Positions 18,226 to 28,600 of a stretch of 41,919 nucleotides of DNA are shown piece after piece (the first letter of the stretch is position 1; each line of letters starts with the position of its first letter). Position numbers and translations under genes: made by a program. Source of the DNA: Bryobacteraceae bacterium (GTDB lineage: Bacteria; Acidobacteriota; Terriglobia; Bryobacterales; Bryobacteraceae); NCBI GenBank assembly GCA_023511855.1, contig JAIMAR010000008.1, positions 1-41,919 of the forward strand. The letters are read 5' to 3'. The notes beneath the pieces are model-generated. The model did not search any database, was not told the origin of the DNA, and worked only from the letters and a program-made list of their open reading frames with translations.

Positions 18226-18966
18226 CTACGGGAGCACAGGAGCCCCGAGCTGGAAACCTTCTCCAAGGTAGATGCGGCGGACCTCCGGATCCTGCCCGAG
18301 CGCCTCCGGCGTGCCCGCCCGGAAAATGGCTCCGTTGTGGATGATGTAGGCGCGGTCGGTCACGGCGAGGGTCTCCCGCACGTTGTGATCCGTGACCAGC
18401 ACTCCGATGCCGCTCCGTTTGAGATCCGCAATGATGCGCTGAAGCTCCAGCACCTGGATGGGGTCGATTCCGCTGAACGGCTCGTCCAGCAGCAGGAAGG
18501 ACGGCTCGATGACCAGCGAGCGGGCGACTTCCACCCGCCGCCGCTCCCCGCCGGACAAGGCATAGCCCTTGTTGTGCCGGACCTTGTCCAGGCCCATCTG
18601 CTCGATGAGCTCCTCCATGCGTTCCCGGCGCTGACGCCCGTCGAGCGGGAGAGACTCCAGGATGGCCAGCAGGTTCTCCTCGACGGTCAACTTTCGGAAC
18701 ACGGAGGGTTCCTGCGACAGGTAGCTGATCCCTTTGCGCGCCCGCACATACATGGGCAGCGAGGTGATGTCCTCGTCATCCAGGAGGATGCGGCCCGAGT
18801 CGGGCCGGATCAGGCCCACCACCATGTGGAAAAACGTGGTCTTGCCGGCCCCGTTCACCCCCAGCAGCCCGACGACTTCCCCCTGCTCTACAAGGATGGA
18901 TACGCTATCGACCACCTTGCGGCCGCTGTATGTCTTGGATACCTCGCAGGCTTGCAGTCGTCTCAT
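18226..18966 (-). CDS. lptB: LPS export ABC transporter ATP-binding protein LptB
   Basis: A 246-residue cytoplasmic ATPase of the Lpt complex that powers LPS extraction from the inner membrane. Walker A is GVNGAGKTT (residues 36-44). Q-loop context is [20 protein letters not shown], the signature is [15 protein letters not shown], Walker B is [13 protein letters not shown], and the H-loop is [12 protein letters not shown]; all are LptB-like. ATG 18966 follows the lptCA stop by eight bases; the longer frame (to 19050) would overlap lptCA and has no conserved sequence. The permease subunits LptF/G are not in the window. Confidence 0.95.
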   Translation of the reverse strand: MRRLQACEVSKTYSGRKVVDSVSILVEQGEVVGLLGVNGAGKTTFFHMVVGLIRPDSGRILLDDEDITSLPMYVRARKGISYLSQEPSVFRKLTVEENLLAILESLPLDGRQRRERMEELIEQMGLDKVRHNKGYALSGGERRRVEVARSLVIEPSFLLLDEPFSGIDPIQVLELQRIIADLKRSGIGVLVTDHNVRETLAVTDRAYIIHNGAIFRAGTPEALGQDPEVRRIYLGEGFQLGAPVLP

Positions 18967-18974
18967 GGGCGCTT

Positions 18975-21206
18975 CTAGCGGCGCAGGCGGCTGGCGGCCG
19001 GTTCTTGCGCGCCGCCTTCCACCAACAGCCCGTCTTTCTCTTGATACCACGTAATGCGCGTTCCGCGGGTGGCGCCCCGCAAGCTGTCTTCGAATTGCGG
19101 CGCGCCGCCGTACAGCACCGCCCGCCCCTCGGCGGCGTAATACTCGGCGTGCTCGCCCGTGCCCAGACGGGTCCGCCCCGCCTTGGTCTCCACGATCCGC
19201 GCCCGGCCGTCGGCGTAAACCTTGTCCAACTCCGTTTTCCCGTCCTTTAGAAGGAACAAGGCGCGTACGGTCTGGGCCGTGACCTTCAGGGCCCCGCGCT
19301 CCAGCTCGGCTCCCCCACTGTAGACCGCGGTGCGGTCCTCATCTCGGTACTCCAACAGCGTGGCCCGGACCACCGTCAGCACTCCCGGGCCTTTGCGGCC
19401 GGCCGGCGGTTCTTCCAGGAAGCGCGAGACCACGTTGCCTTTGGCCAACAGGGTCCGCTTGTCGCGGTCGATTTCCACCCAGTCGGCCTCGATCCGGTTC
19501 GCCCCCTGCCAGAGCACCACGGTGCCTTCGTAGCGGATTAGGCGGCGCGCGCCGGGGGCATACATTCGCTCGGCGCGCACTTGGTAAGGCTCCGCTTCCG
19601 ACAAGACCGCCGTGGGCTTCTTGGAAGCTTCCGGCATCCGCGTGGCCGCTACGTTGCCCGTAGCCGTCACGTCTCCCGCGGCCTCATCAAGAAAGATGCG
19701 GTCCGCGGCCAGCGAGCCGCCGGCGTCGATGGTCCGCGCGCGGCCTTCCAGGGTGATCCAGTTCTTGCTGGAGTCCAGCAGGGCCTTTTCAGACCAGCCC
19801 TTGCGCTCACCCTGCTCGAAGCGGAAGTCCCCGCTTTGATACACCCGCAGCAGTTCGCTCTGGGCGGGATCGAATTCCGCCCGCAGCTCGCGGCTCCAGG
19901 TCCGCATGGGCGGAGTTGGCGGTCCTTTGGGCGGCTTGGGGTAGTCGGTACGCGTCGCGACGGTTCGTGCTTCCAGCACCTCTATCTCATTGCGAGAGCC
20001 GTAGACGGCCCGGATATGCTCGGCCTCCATGCGGCGGCTGCGCTGGGACGGCGCGTTGGGCAGGAATTCGATGACTCCGGGGGCCTGCGTTTCGGCGCTC
20101 TCGATCTCGCGCCCGTCCGGCCGCATCCGCATTTCGATGCGCTCGCTGCGGAGAATGCGTGTCTCGCGTGTGCTGTTGGGCCCTACGGGGCGGCTTTCGA
20201 CCACGCACTGCCCTACGGTCCAGACCGAGCGTAGCCGCGCTTCGCCGCCGGCGGCGTCAAACTGCATCTCGGTGCGTTCGGCGGAAACGGCCGTCCTTAC
20301 GCCGGAGTCCTCCGATACCAGGCGCGTCTTGCCGGTACCTTCGATCTTCTCCACTTCCCCGCCGGCGGTGAGGTGCACGAACAACGCCTGGGCCTGGAAT
20401 TCGGCGGGGCGGCCTTTAGCGGGGCGATGAAGTCCTTTCGCCTCAAAGGCTTCGATCCTCTGGATGGCCGACTCCTTCAGGTACACTCCGGCCCGCGCGC
20501 CCTCAACGGTTAGGGCCCCACGCTTCAATCTGCACCAGGGCCAGAGCAGGATGACCGAATCCAGCTCCTTATACATCGCTTCGCCGGCTTCGATCTGCAT
20601 TGGCTCGGAGCGGCCGTCTTTACCGCGCCAAATGACGGCCACGTCGCTGCGCATATCGAGCTCACGGGTGTTGGGATCGTACCAGGCGCCCACCGACCGG
20701 CCTTCCCCTTGCTCGAAGACGAACGACGAAGGCCGGTCCGTGGTGGCCCGGCCGGTGCGGCTTTCGAAGGTCAGGCCGGAGGTCTGGATTTGAACCCGGC
20801 GGCCTGCGGGGGCTCCTGGCTTGGCCGGCTCGCCGGTCGCGATCTGGACATCGCCGTCCGCAAACAGGATTCCGGTCGCGGGGTCGTATTCGGCCCGTTC
20901 CGTGCGGAAACGGTCCAGCGTCATCTGGTCCTTGCGGTGGATTTCCACCTCGACCTTCGCCAGGTACAATCGTGGGGGCTCCTTGACCTCCCGCAGTTCT
21001 CCTGCGCGCACCCGCACCACCACGCCCTGCTCGTTTTCCTGGACCCACTCCCAGGGCCCGGCCGTGGCGACCGTATCGGGGGGAAGCGGCTTGGGGCGGG
21101 CAGGGGATTGGTGCTGCTCGATCTCCCGCTGGACGTAGTACATCCATCCAACCAGAGCGACGAGCAGCAGGATTGCGACGGGGAGGAGAGGGCGGAGTCG
21201 CCGCAT
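18975..21206 (-). CDS. LptC-LptA fusion, LPS transport periplasmic bridge protein
   Basis: A 743-residue protein with one N-terminal membrane anchor (residues about 7-24, [19 protein letters not shown]). An LptC-like beta-jellyroll follows (about 60-190, [42 protein letters not shown]). A long middle of repeated OstA/LptA-type strands leads to a C-terminal LptA-like domain ([62 protein letters not shown]). LptC and LptA are separate proteins of about 190 residues each in E. coli. Here they appear fused and extended, which would lengthen the periplasmic bridge. It lies directly upstream of lptB in one operon. Confidence 0.85.
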   Translation of the reverse strand: MRRLRPLLPVAILLLVALVGWMYYVQREIEQHQSPARPKPLPPDTVATAGPWEWVQENEQGVVVRVRAGELREVKEPPRLYLAKVEVEIHRKDQMTLDRFRTERAEYDPATGILFADGDVQIATGEPAKPGAPAGRRVQIQTSGLTFESRTGRATTDRPSSFVFEQGEGRSVGAWYDPNTRELDMRSDVAVIWRGKDGRSEPMQIEAGEAMYKELDSVILLWPWCRLKRGALTVEGARAGVYLKESAIQRIEAFEAKGLHRPAKGRPAEFQAQALFVHLTAGGEVEKIEGTGKTRLVSEDSGVRTAVSAERTEMQFDAAGGEARLRSVWTVGQCVVESRPVGPNSTRETRILRSERIEMRMRPDGREIESAETQAPGVIEFLPNAPSQRSRRMEAEHIRAVYGSRNEIEVLEARTVATRTDYPKPPKGPPTPPMRTWSRELRAEFDPAQSELLRVYQSGDFRFEQGERKGWSEKALLDSSKNWITLEGRARTIDAGGSLAADRIFLDEAAGDVTATGNVAATRMPEASKKPTAVLSEAEPYQVRAERMYAPGARRLIRYEGTVVLWQGANRIEADWVEIDRDKRTLLAKGNVVSRFLEEPPAGRKGPGVLTVVRATLLEYRDEDRTAVYSGGAELERGALKVTAQTVRALFLLKDGKTELDKVYADGRARIVETKAGRTRLGTGEHAEYYAAEGRAVLYGGAPQFEDSLRGATRGTRITWYQEKDGLLVEGGAQEPAASRLRR

Positions 21207-21329
21207 CGAAATTCCACTCTAACAAAAAGCGGCGCGGGGGCGGACGGAAGGGCGGTTTCTTGAAATCATGGAAATCTCCATCGCATTCGGCGTCAAGCTA
21301 GCGATTGTGTTACAGTGTTAAAGCGCATT

Positions 21330-21366
21330 AAGGAGTATTGCCGTGTCTTTACCCCCATCCACCTGA
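21330..21366 (+). promoter_or_regulatory. strong ribosome-binding site and GTG start followed by a 7-codon frame ending in TGA
   Basis: AAGGAG at 21330-21335 stands seven bases before GTG at 21343. That GTG is in frame with the HD-GYP response regulator. After seven codons the frame meets TGA at 21364-21366 and then continues open as KLEGQRPEDGKVLIVDDE. This is the best initiation signal upstream of the gene, so the TGA looks like a lesion, a leader peptide for coupled reinitiation, or a sequencing error. Confidence 0.55.
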
Positions 21367-21402
21367 AAACTGGAAGGTCAGCGCCCTGAAGACGGTAAGG
21401 TC

Positions 21403-22419
21403 TTGATCGTGGACGATGAGGCGGCAGCCGCCACGCTTCTTTCCCGGACGCTCCAGTCCGATGGGTTTCCGCCTCCGGTCATCGTGAATGATCCAAGGCT
21501 GGCGCTCTCAGCCTTCCTTGAGCACAAACCGGATCTGGTGGTGCTCGACCTAATCATGCCCCATCTCGACGGCTATACCCTGGCGCGCCAACTCCGTAGC
21601 CGGATCCCGGCAGGAACGTTCCTTCCGATTTTAGTCTTGACCGGTGACGGCTCCCGGGAAGCGAAGCGCAAACTGCTGGCCGCCGGAGCGGACGATTTTT
21701 TGACTAAGCCTTACGACTCTTTGGAGATTCTGCTGCGCATCCGGCGCTTGTTGGAGACTCGCACTCTTTACCTGCGCCTGGAGGCCCACAACCAGGCGCT
21801 GGACGAGATGGTGCGGCAAAGAACCCGGGAGCTGGAAGAGGCCCGCGACGAAATCCTGGAGCGCCTGGCTTTGGCCGCCGAGCACCGCGACGACAACACG
21901 GCACGCCACAACCAACGCGTTGGCCGGTTGAGCGAGAAACTGGCGCTGGCCTGTGGGCTTCCCGCGGAGGAGGCCACGCTGATCGGCAAGGCGGCGATCC
22001 TACACGACCTGGGCAAGGTGGGCGTGGCCGACGCGGTCCTTCGCAAGCCGGGCCAGCTACGGCCCGAGGAGTTCGAAGCGATCAAGCCTCACACGGTGAT
22101 TGGAGCTGGGATCTTGGCGGGCAGCCGCAGCCGCCTACTCCAACTGGCGGAAGTGATTGCTCTTTACCATCACGAGCGGTGGGATGGCAAAGGGTATGCC
22201 GGTCTGACAGGCGAGGCGGTTCCCCTCGCGGCCCGGATTGTGGTCCTGGCGGACGTTTTTGACGCTATGACGCATCCGCGGCCCTACCGGCCGGCCGGCA
22301 CTTTGGAGGACGCCGTCCAAGAATGCAAAGCGCAGAGCGGGAAGCAGTTCGACCCTGGCGTAGTTGAGGCTCTTCTCGAGCTGCACGCGAAAGGGGAGCT
22401 TGCTGGCTTGGACGAGTAG
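21403..22419 (+). CDS. response regulator with HD-GYP phosphodiesterase domain (start compromised)
   Basis: A receiver domain (residues 1-120; phosphoacceptor Asp49 in VVLDLIMPHLDG, switch Lys in TKPYDS) is joined by a coiled coil (VRQRTRELEEARDEILERLALAAEHRD) to an HD-GYP domain. HD-GYP proteins hydrolyse cyclic-di-GMP. The HD pair is in AAILHDLGKVGV and the signature region is HHERWDGKGYAGLTGE, where the GYP proline is replaced by Ala. Only a TTG at 21403 opens the annotated frame. A conventional GTG at 21343 with an ideal Shine-Dalgarno is separated from it by an in-frame TGA at 21364; read through, the protein would be 358 residues. It converges on the kinase gene downstream and may belong to the same signalling unit. 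Confidence 0.8.
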   Translation: MIVDDEAAAATLLSRTLQSDGFPPPVIVNDPRLALSAFLEHKPDLVVLDLIMPHLDGYTLARQLRSRIPAGTFLPILVLTGDGSREAKRKLLAAGADDFLTKPYDSLEILLRIRRLLETRTLYLRLEAHNQALDEMVRQRTRELEEARDEILERLALAAEHRDDNTARHNQRVGRLSEKLALACGLPAEEATLIGKAAILHDLGKVGVADAVLRKPGQLRPEEFEAIKPHTVIGAGILAGSRSRLLQLAEVIALYHHERWDGKGYAGLTGEAVPLAARIVVLADVFDAMTHPRPYRPAGTLEDAVQECKAQSGKQFDPGVVEALLELHAKGELAGLDE

Positions 22420-22464
22420 CGCACGCATCCAAAATGAGCCAAGGGCCGGGCTTTGAGCGACGGC

Positions 22465-23337
22465 CTACTCCGGCTTGCGTGAGGGTGGCTGGAGGACTTC
22501 TCTCAGCATGGCCGCCAGGTCCGCCACCCGGAAGGGCTTCTGGAGAAATGGAGTATCGGGGGCCAGCACGCCGTGATGCGCGATGATGTTTTCGGCATAG
22601 CCGGACATGAAGATGGCCTTCAACCCCGGTTTGGCCTTCCGCATCGCCTCCACCATTGCCTTACCATTCATTCCGGGCATCACCACGTCGGTAAGGACGA
22701 GATCCGGGACCAGCTTTCCACTTTCGACGAGCGCCAGTGCTTCGGCGGGGCTGCCCGCGGATTCCGCCCGGTAGCCGAGCCGGCGCAGCATCTCGCAGGC
22801 CAGCTTGCGCAGCGCTGGTTCGTCCTCCACCACCAGAATCGCCTCGCCCATTCCTCCCGGGGCAGCTTCCTCTCTTATCGGACTCGAGGGCTTCTCCTGT
22901 TCCGTGGTGCGGGGCAAGTAGACCTTGAACGTGGTCCCTTTGGCGGGTTCGGAATACACGCTAATGTGCCCGCCGGATTGCTTCACGATCCCGTGCACGG
23001 TCGCCAGGCCCAAACCGCTGCCTTGGCCCTTCGTCGTGAAAAACGGCTCGAAAATCTTCGCAAGCGTCTCCGCGCTCATGCCACAGCCGTTGTCGCTCAC
23101 CGTGAATTGCACGTACTCGCCCGGCGTTACGTCTTCCCGGCTCCTTGCGTAAAACTCGTCCAACGTGACGTTGGCCGTCTCGATCACCAGCTTGCCCCCC
23201 TGGGGCATGGCCTCCCTCGCATTGACCACCAGATTCAAAACCACTTGCTGGATTTGTCCCGGATCCACATGAACGCGCCACAAATCGTGCGCCAGGCGCA
23301 ACTCCAGTTCGACATCCTCCCCAATCAGCCGCCTCAA
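22465..23337 (-). pseudogene. C-terminal fragment of frameshifted hybrid histidine kinase (HATPase + receiver)
   Basis: This reading frame carries the ATP-binding half of a histidine kinase: N-box QIQQVVLNLVVNAREAMPQGG, G1 VSDNGCGM, F-box KIFEPFFTTK, G2 GSGLGLATVHGIVKQSGGH. A C-terminal receiver follows, with phosphoacceptor in VLTDVVMPGMNG, and MSGYAENI and LQKPFRVADLA. It lacks the PAS and HisKA parts, which lie in another frame directly upstream. Conserved sequence (LFADQENLLRRLIGEDVELEL) extends in this frame upstream of the nominal TTG at 23337 to about 23361, where the frame breaks. A kinase fragment without its dimerisation/His domain is unlikely to act alone. Confidence 0.85.
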
Positions 23338-25447
23338 CAGATTCTCCTGATCGGCGAACAGGCCGGTTCAGGTCCAAGACCTGTGGTTGGAGCACCTGTT
23401 TGCGGCCAACAGCCAGGAGTTGCTGCACGAGGTCCGAGGAATGCCGGCTGGCTTTGAGGATGCTCTCCATGTATTCGCGAAGCGGGTTCGGCGGAGGGAG
23501 CATTTCCAGCGTCATCTCCGCGTATCCGCGGATGACCGCCAACATGTTGTTGAAGTCGTGCGCCACTCCGCCAGCCAGGCGTCCGACTGCCTCCATCTTT
23601 TGGGCTTGAAGATATTGCGCTTCCAGCCGCTTGTACTCGGTCCGGTCTTCGGCAACCTCGACCACACTCACCACGCGGCCGGCCTCCTTCACCGGAAACG
23701 TACGGACTTCCACCAGCCCGCCGCCTGCCAGAGAAAACGTCTCGCGTTGAGAGTCTCCCGTCTGAAACGTCCTCAGGGTCGGGCAGGAATCGCAAGGTTG
23801 TTCCAAGCGGTGCAGGACACGGTAACAGTGTTGGCCCACCATGCCGGCTTGCTCCTGGCCCGCCCATTCGGCTGCCGCACGGTTCGCCCACAAAATCCGC
23901 AAGTCTTCCGCTAGTAGAATCACGCCATCCTGGATCGCGTCCACGAGCGCCGAAAACTGCATGGAGAGCTTCCGGTGCGCCTCCTCGGCGCGGCGGGCTT
24001 CGGTGACATCCTGATAGAGGATCTGGAACCGCTGTTCGCCATCCCAGAGGATCGGCCGGCGGTAAACCTTAAGCGTGCGGAGCTGGCCGTCCCTGCGGTG
24101 GATTTCGATCTCATACTGGGAGGGACCGGGGTCTCCCTGTAGCCTCCGTTGTTGCCGGGCCGAGTATTCTTCGCGGGTCTTCGGGGTGTAAAGGTTCACG
24201 GGGGGAAGCGTGGCCAGCTCCTCCAGGCTGCTGTACCCAAACAGTTCCAGGTAACGCGCGTTCGCATAAAACGTACGGTCATCGAGCGAGACGACGCGAA
24301 CGCCGATGGGGGATTCGTCCAAGGAACGCCGGAAGTTCTCTTCGGCCTGGCTCAGCTCAAGATGAAGGTTCACAAATTCTGTGATGTCGTTCATCCTGTG
24401 CACTAAGCCGCTTAGCTGTCCGGAAGGTTCTACAATGGGATCCACGCTTACTTCGAAAAACCGGCCCTTGACATAGAGCTGGCAAGTTTCCGTCTGGAGG
24501 GTCTGCTTGGCCCGCAACACCGCCTCCTTGAGAATGACTCCCGCCGAGCCTTGTACGATCTCCCAGCAGGGCCATCCGGCCAACTCCGCACCAGAACGGC
24601 CACAGAATTCCTCAGTGGCCGCGTTCGCCTCGACAATTCTGAATTCCGAGTCCGAGATCCAAACCGGGTTGCGGATCGAATCAAACGTCTGCTTCCAACG
24701 CTGCCCGAGGCGGATGATGGTCTCTTCACGCCAGCGGAGTTCCGTGACGTCGACCAGCGTTACGACGCTCTCCCTAGTGCCTGGAATCAAGCGGGCGTGG
24801 ACCATGACGTCGCGGGCTTGCCCGGCTTTGTTGAACATTCTCGCCAGGTAGCGGGAAGGCGCTTTTTCCGGGTCTTCCCGCCGGAGCTTGTGGTAGGCGA
24901 GCATCATGTCAAGGCTTTCCGGAGCGACGTAACAAGTCCACCTGGTGCCCAGAAGTTCCGCCGGGCTGTACCCCGTTACGGGCAGGCATTCCTGGTTGGC
25001 CCGGAGAATCGTGCCGTCCTCCCCAACGAGAATGGTGGCGGTTCCCGTGGTTTCAAACAGGACCTGGTGCTTGGTTTCGCACTCACGGGCGAACTGTTCA
25101 CTTCGGCGCCGGATGCGCAACAGCGTCTTGAGCTTCGTGTTCAGTTCTGACTCGCTGATTGGGGCACGCAAACAATCGTCGTAGCCGCTCTCCAGCCAAG
25201 GGTCGATCTGGTCCTCCCGGTTGAGAAGCACGACAACAGGGAGGAACCGGTCCGATTGGGACTTTTGAGCCAGAACCCGCATGCCTACCCGAGCGGCGGA
25301 AGCAGCGTCGAGCAGAAAGAGATCCGGCTGCGGCTCCGTTCCCTCATCGGCCGATACCGTTTCATATCCCAAACCGGTGAGAATGCCCGAAATGCGGTTC
25401 CGCAAATGGACGTCAAGCAGGCACAGGCCTACCGTTGCGTTCGGCAT
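22961..25447 (-). pseudogene. N-terminal fragment of frameshifted hybrid histidine kinase (receiver-like, PAS repeats, HisKA)
   Basis: From ATG 25447 the frame encodes an N-terminal receiver-like domain (residues about 1-115) that lacks the paired acidic residues and has Arg where the switch Lys is expected. About four PAS domains follow, one with a Cys pair (QPCDSCP), then the HisKA domain with AGGVAHDFNNMLAVIRGYAEM. After VLDLNR (near 23363) the frame turns into non-homologous, Gly/Arg-rich sequence and stops at 22961. The HATPase and receiver continue in another frame. Removing one G of the pair at 23361-23362 (plus strand) restores VLDLNRLFADQENLL and a 993-residue protein ending at 22465. 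The intact paralogue at 25628 supports this reading. Confidence 0.85.
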
Positions 25448-25627
25448 GTTCGCACTCGCTACGAATGTGGGTTTTGAATAATGCCTCCAGCATTTTACCC
25501 TAATCGGAGGGCGCAAGGATCCGGTGAGGACATAGCCAAAGGCGCGCTGATTTTAGGCCATTCACTTTCTTTAGCTTGTATGGTAAAAAATCTTCTGCTC
25601 TAACCTGGTTTTATTAGTACTAGAACC
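25448..25627. promoter_or_regulatory. AT-rich divergent intergenic region between two sensor kinase genes
   Basis: This 180-base gap separates the divergent kinase genes and should contain both promoters. Bases 25555-25627 are much more AT-rich than the surroundings (for example GGTAAAAAATCTT and GGTTTTATTAG). They contain an 8-bp palindrome TAGTACTA near 25615-25622, close to the plus-strand start. No convincing paired -35/-10 boxes or Shine-Dalgarno were found for the plus-strand gene. Confidence 0.4.
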
Positions 25628-28600
25628 ATGCAAAGTACTACGAAAGGGGAGATTCACCGGGAGCAAGGCGACTCGGAGAGCGCATCCACAAAGACCGCCG
25701 CGGGCATGCTCCCGGTCTCCCCTTTTGCCGCGGGGCTGTTGGCGATCACCGCGTTTATCTCGTTGGGCATCAGTATCTCCCTCCTGTTGTTTGCCCACTC
25801 GGGAGGATTGGCGGAGAGCGGTTGGCGCGCGGCCATGTCGGCAATGTGCAACGGCAAGGCGGGGGGCATCGCGGCCTGGTACAAAGAGCGGGAAGCGGAT
25901 CTGTACGAAATCCGGGCCTCGTTTGAAAGTCTGAAGGATTTGCTCGATGGCCCGGCAGGCGGCAGCCGTCAAGAGCGCGGCCGGAGAGTGCTTAAGGCCA
26001 TGCGCGAAGTGCGGCGAGGGTTCGATTGCAAGGCCCTGGCCATTCTGGACCGTGATGGCAATGTGCTGCTGTCGGAGCCAAGGGGCGGCATTCCGGCGCC
26101 GGAGACGCTGCGCCCCTATGCCGAGGAGGCGCTGCGGCGGCGCTCCGTGATTCTTCAACAGGGGCATCTGGATCCATCCGGGATGCTCCTGCTGGGATTT
26201 TTCCTGCCGTTCTCGCAGGAACCCCGGCGGACGAATGACGTGGTGCTGGCGATGTGGGCGGACGCGGGGCCACTGTTGAGGGTCATGCTGCAACCTCCGG
26301 AAGGCACGATTCCCGGCTTCGAGAACGTGTTGTCGTTCGCGCAGGGCGGCGAGCTACATCTTGTGAGGAGCTCTGGAGTAGGACCAGGAGCAGTGCGTCT
26401 GGAGGTGCGCAACCCGCCCAAGACCCGAAGGCTGGTGGCAACCGGAACAGGCCGGATTGTCCGGGTCCGTACCCCGGGTGGGTTGGAAGTGGGGGCTCGT
26501 GTCGAGGGAACGCCCTGGACGCTGAAAGTGCGGGCCGAGCCCGCCGCGGTCCTGGGGGAAGTTTGGTTTCACTCTCTCTATATCGGGTGGATGGCGGCGG
26601 CACTACTAGTTCTTTCGGGATTCGGAGGGTATGCGGCCTGGCGGCACAGGGAGCTTCGACTGAGTCTGCGGTTGGCGAAGGCGGAGTTGGAACGCCGGAA
26701 ACTCCAGGAGCATTACGAATCGATCGTCCGGCAGACGCACGACATCCTCTGGTGGGCAGACACGCAGGGAAGAATCCTGGATTGCAACGACCGGGCCCTC
26801 GAGGTGTACGGCTACAGCCGCGAGGAGCTCCGTGGCATGCGGCTGCCGGATCTCCGCCCTCCGGAAGAGCGCGAGGCATCGGAGGAAACCGTCCGGCGCG
26901 TCAGGGACGCCGGACAACTGGTGTTCACGGCGACCCATAAGAAAAAGAACGGCGAGACGTTTCCCGTCGAGGTCTGTGCGCGGCTGGTCGTCCTGGAAGG
27001 CGAAGAGTTGATTATCGGCGCGGTGCGCGACCTGAGCGAAAAGGCGAGGGTCGAACGTTCCCTCAAGGAAAGCGAGGACCGGCTGCGGACCGCTTTGCGG
27101 CACGCCGCGGTAATCCTGGCGCGCCAGGATGCCGACCTGCGCTACACCTGGTGCTACGGCAAGCATCCGCCGGATTGCTCCGGGGAGGTGGCCGGCCGGA
27201 GCGATGAGGATTTGTTCGGCCCTGGGGAGGCGGCGCGGCTGAAAGAAATCAAGATTGGCGTACTGGCGACCGGCAATGGCGCCCGGACAGAAGTCTTGCG
27301 GCGCGGGCATTCCGGCGATGCCTGGTTCGACCTGATTATTGAGCCCGAACGGGACGCCTCCGGCCGAATTACCGGCCTGATCAACATCCTGCTCGACATC
27401 ACCGAACGCAAGCTCGCCCAAGAGCTTCTGGACAGCTCGGAACGCAAGTACCGCCGCCTCGTGGAGCAGATCCCGGGGGCGGTTTACGCCCGATCCTTAC
27501 GCCAGGGATTTCCTTGGACATACATCAGCCCGCAAGCCGAGAAGTTGCTCGGCTTCACGCCTTTTGAATGGACGCGCACGCCGGGATTGCCGGAGCGGCA
27601 AATCCATTCCGAGGATCTGGCCTCGGTTCAGAGGGCCTTGCAATCGTGTCTGGAAGAGAACCAGCCAGTCACTTTGGAGTACCGGATTTGGCACCGCGAC
27701 GGGCGGCTTCTGTGGTTCCGGGACCATCTGCTGCTGGCCACGCGCGAAGATGGAGCGCCGTCGCATCTTCAGGGCTTGCTCGTGGACATCACCGACATGC
27801 GGCGGGCCGAGGAGCAGGTGCAGAAGCTATCGAGTGTGATCGAGAACAGCCCGCTGTCGGTTGTCATCACGGATGCCGCCGGCCTGGTTGAGTACGCCAA
27901 TGCGGAGTTCTACCGCGCCAACGGCCTGTCTGGCGCGCAGGTCTTGGGCCGTCCGATTCTGGAGCTGAAGCCCGAGTATGCTTACTTAATCGGGGGAGGG
28001 GGCTTTCCGCAGCAGGTGCTGGCCGGCGGCGTCGTGCAAGGCGAGGTCCCTGTGCAGAAGAATGGGCGGGCCGCCCGCTGGGAGCGGGTGACGATTGCCG
28101 GAACACGCGGGGGCGGTCCGGGCGCGCCGAGCCTGGTAGTGGTCAGCCAGGACGTGACGGAAATCCGCCAGTATCTTGAGGAAGTCCGTCAGCTTCAGAA
28201 AATGGAGGCCGTGGGCCGTCTGGCCGGCGGAGTTGCGCACGATTTCAACAACCTGCTGACCATTGTGCGAGGATACAGCGATCTGCTGCTCGAGGAGATT
28301 CCTGTAAGCAGTCCGCATCGCGGCTCTGTGGACGAGATTCATCAGGCCGCAAGCCGCGCCAGCCAGTTGGTCCGCCAGCTTTTGACCTTCAGCCGGCGGC
28401 AGGTCTCCAACCGTGAGGTCCTGGATCTGAACAAGGTGATCCGTTCGGCGACCTCGATGCTGGCTCGCCTGCTGGGCGAAGAGATTCAAATCGAGACCGC
28501 ATTGGATCCAGAGCTGCGCCCGGTGCAGGCGGACCAAGGGCAACTCGAGCAAGTCCTGATGAATCTCGCCGTGAACGCGCGTGACGCCATGCCCGAGGGA

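Noticed and set aside
18967-19050. Earlier lptB start at 19050
   Set aside because: The added residues overlap the end of lptCA, are Arg-rich and are absent from LptB proteins.
25448-25516. TTG start at 25516 for the hybrid kinase
   Set aside because: The extra residues do not belong to the receiver-like domain, and ATG 25447 starts directly at its first strand.
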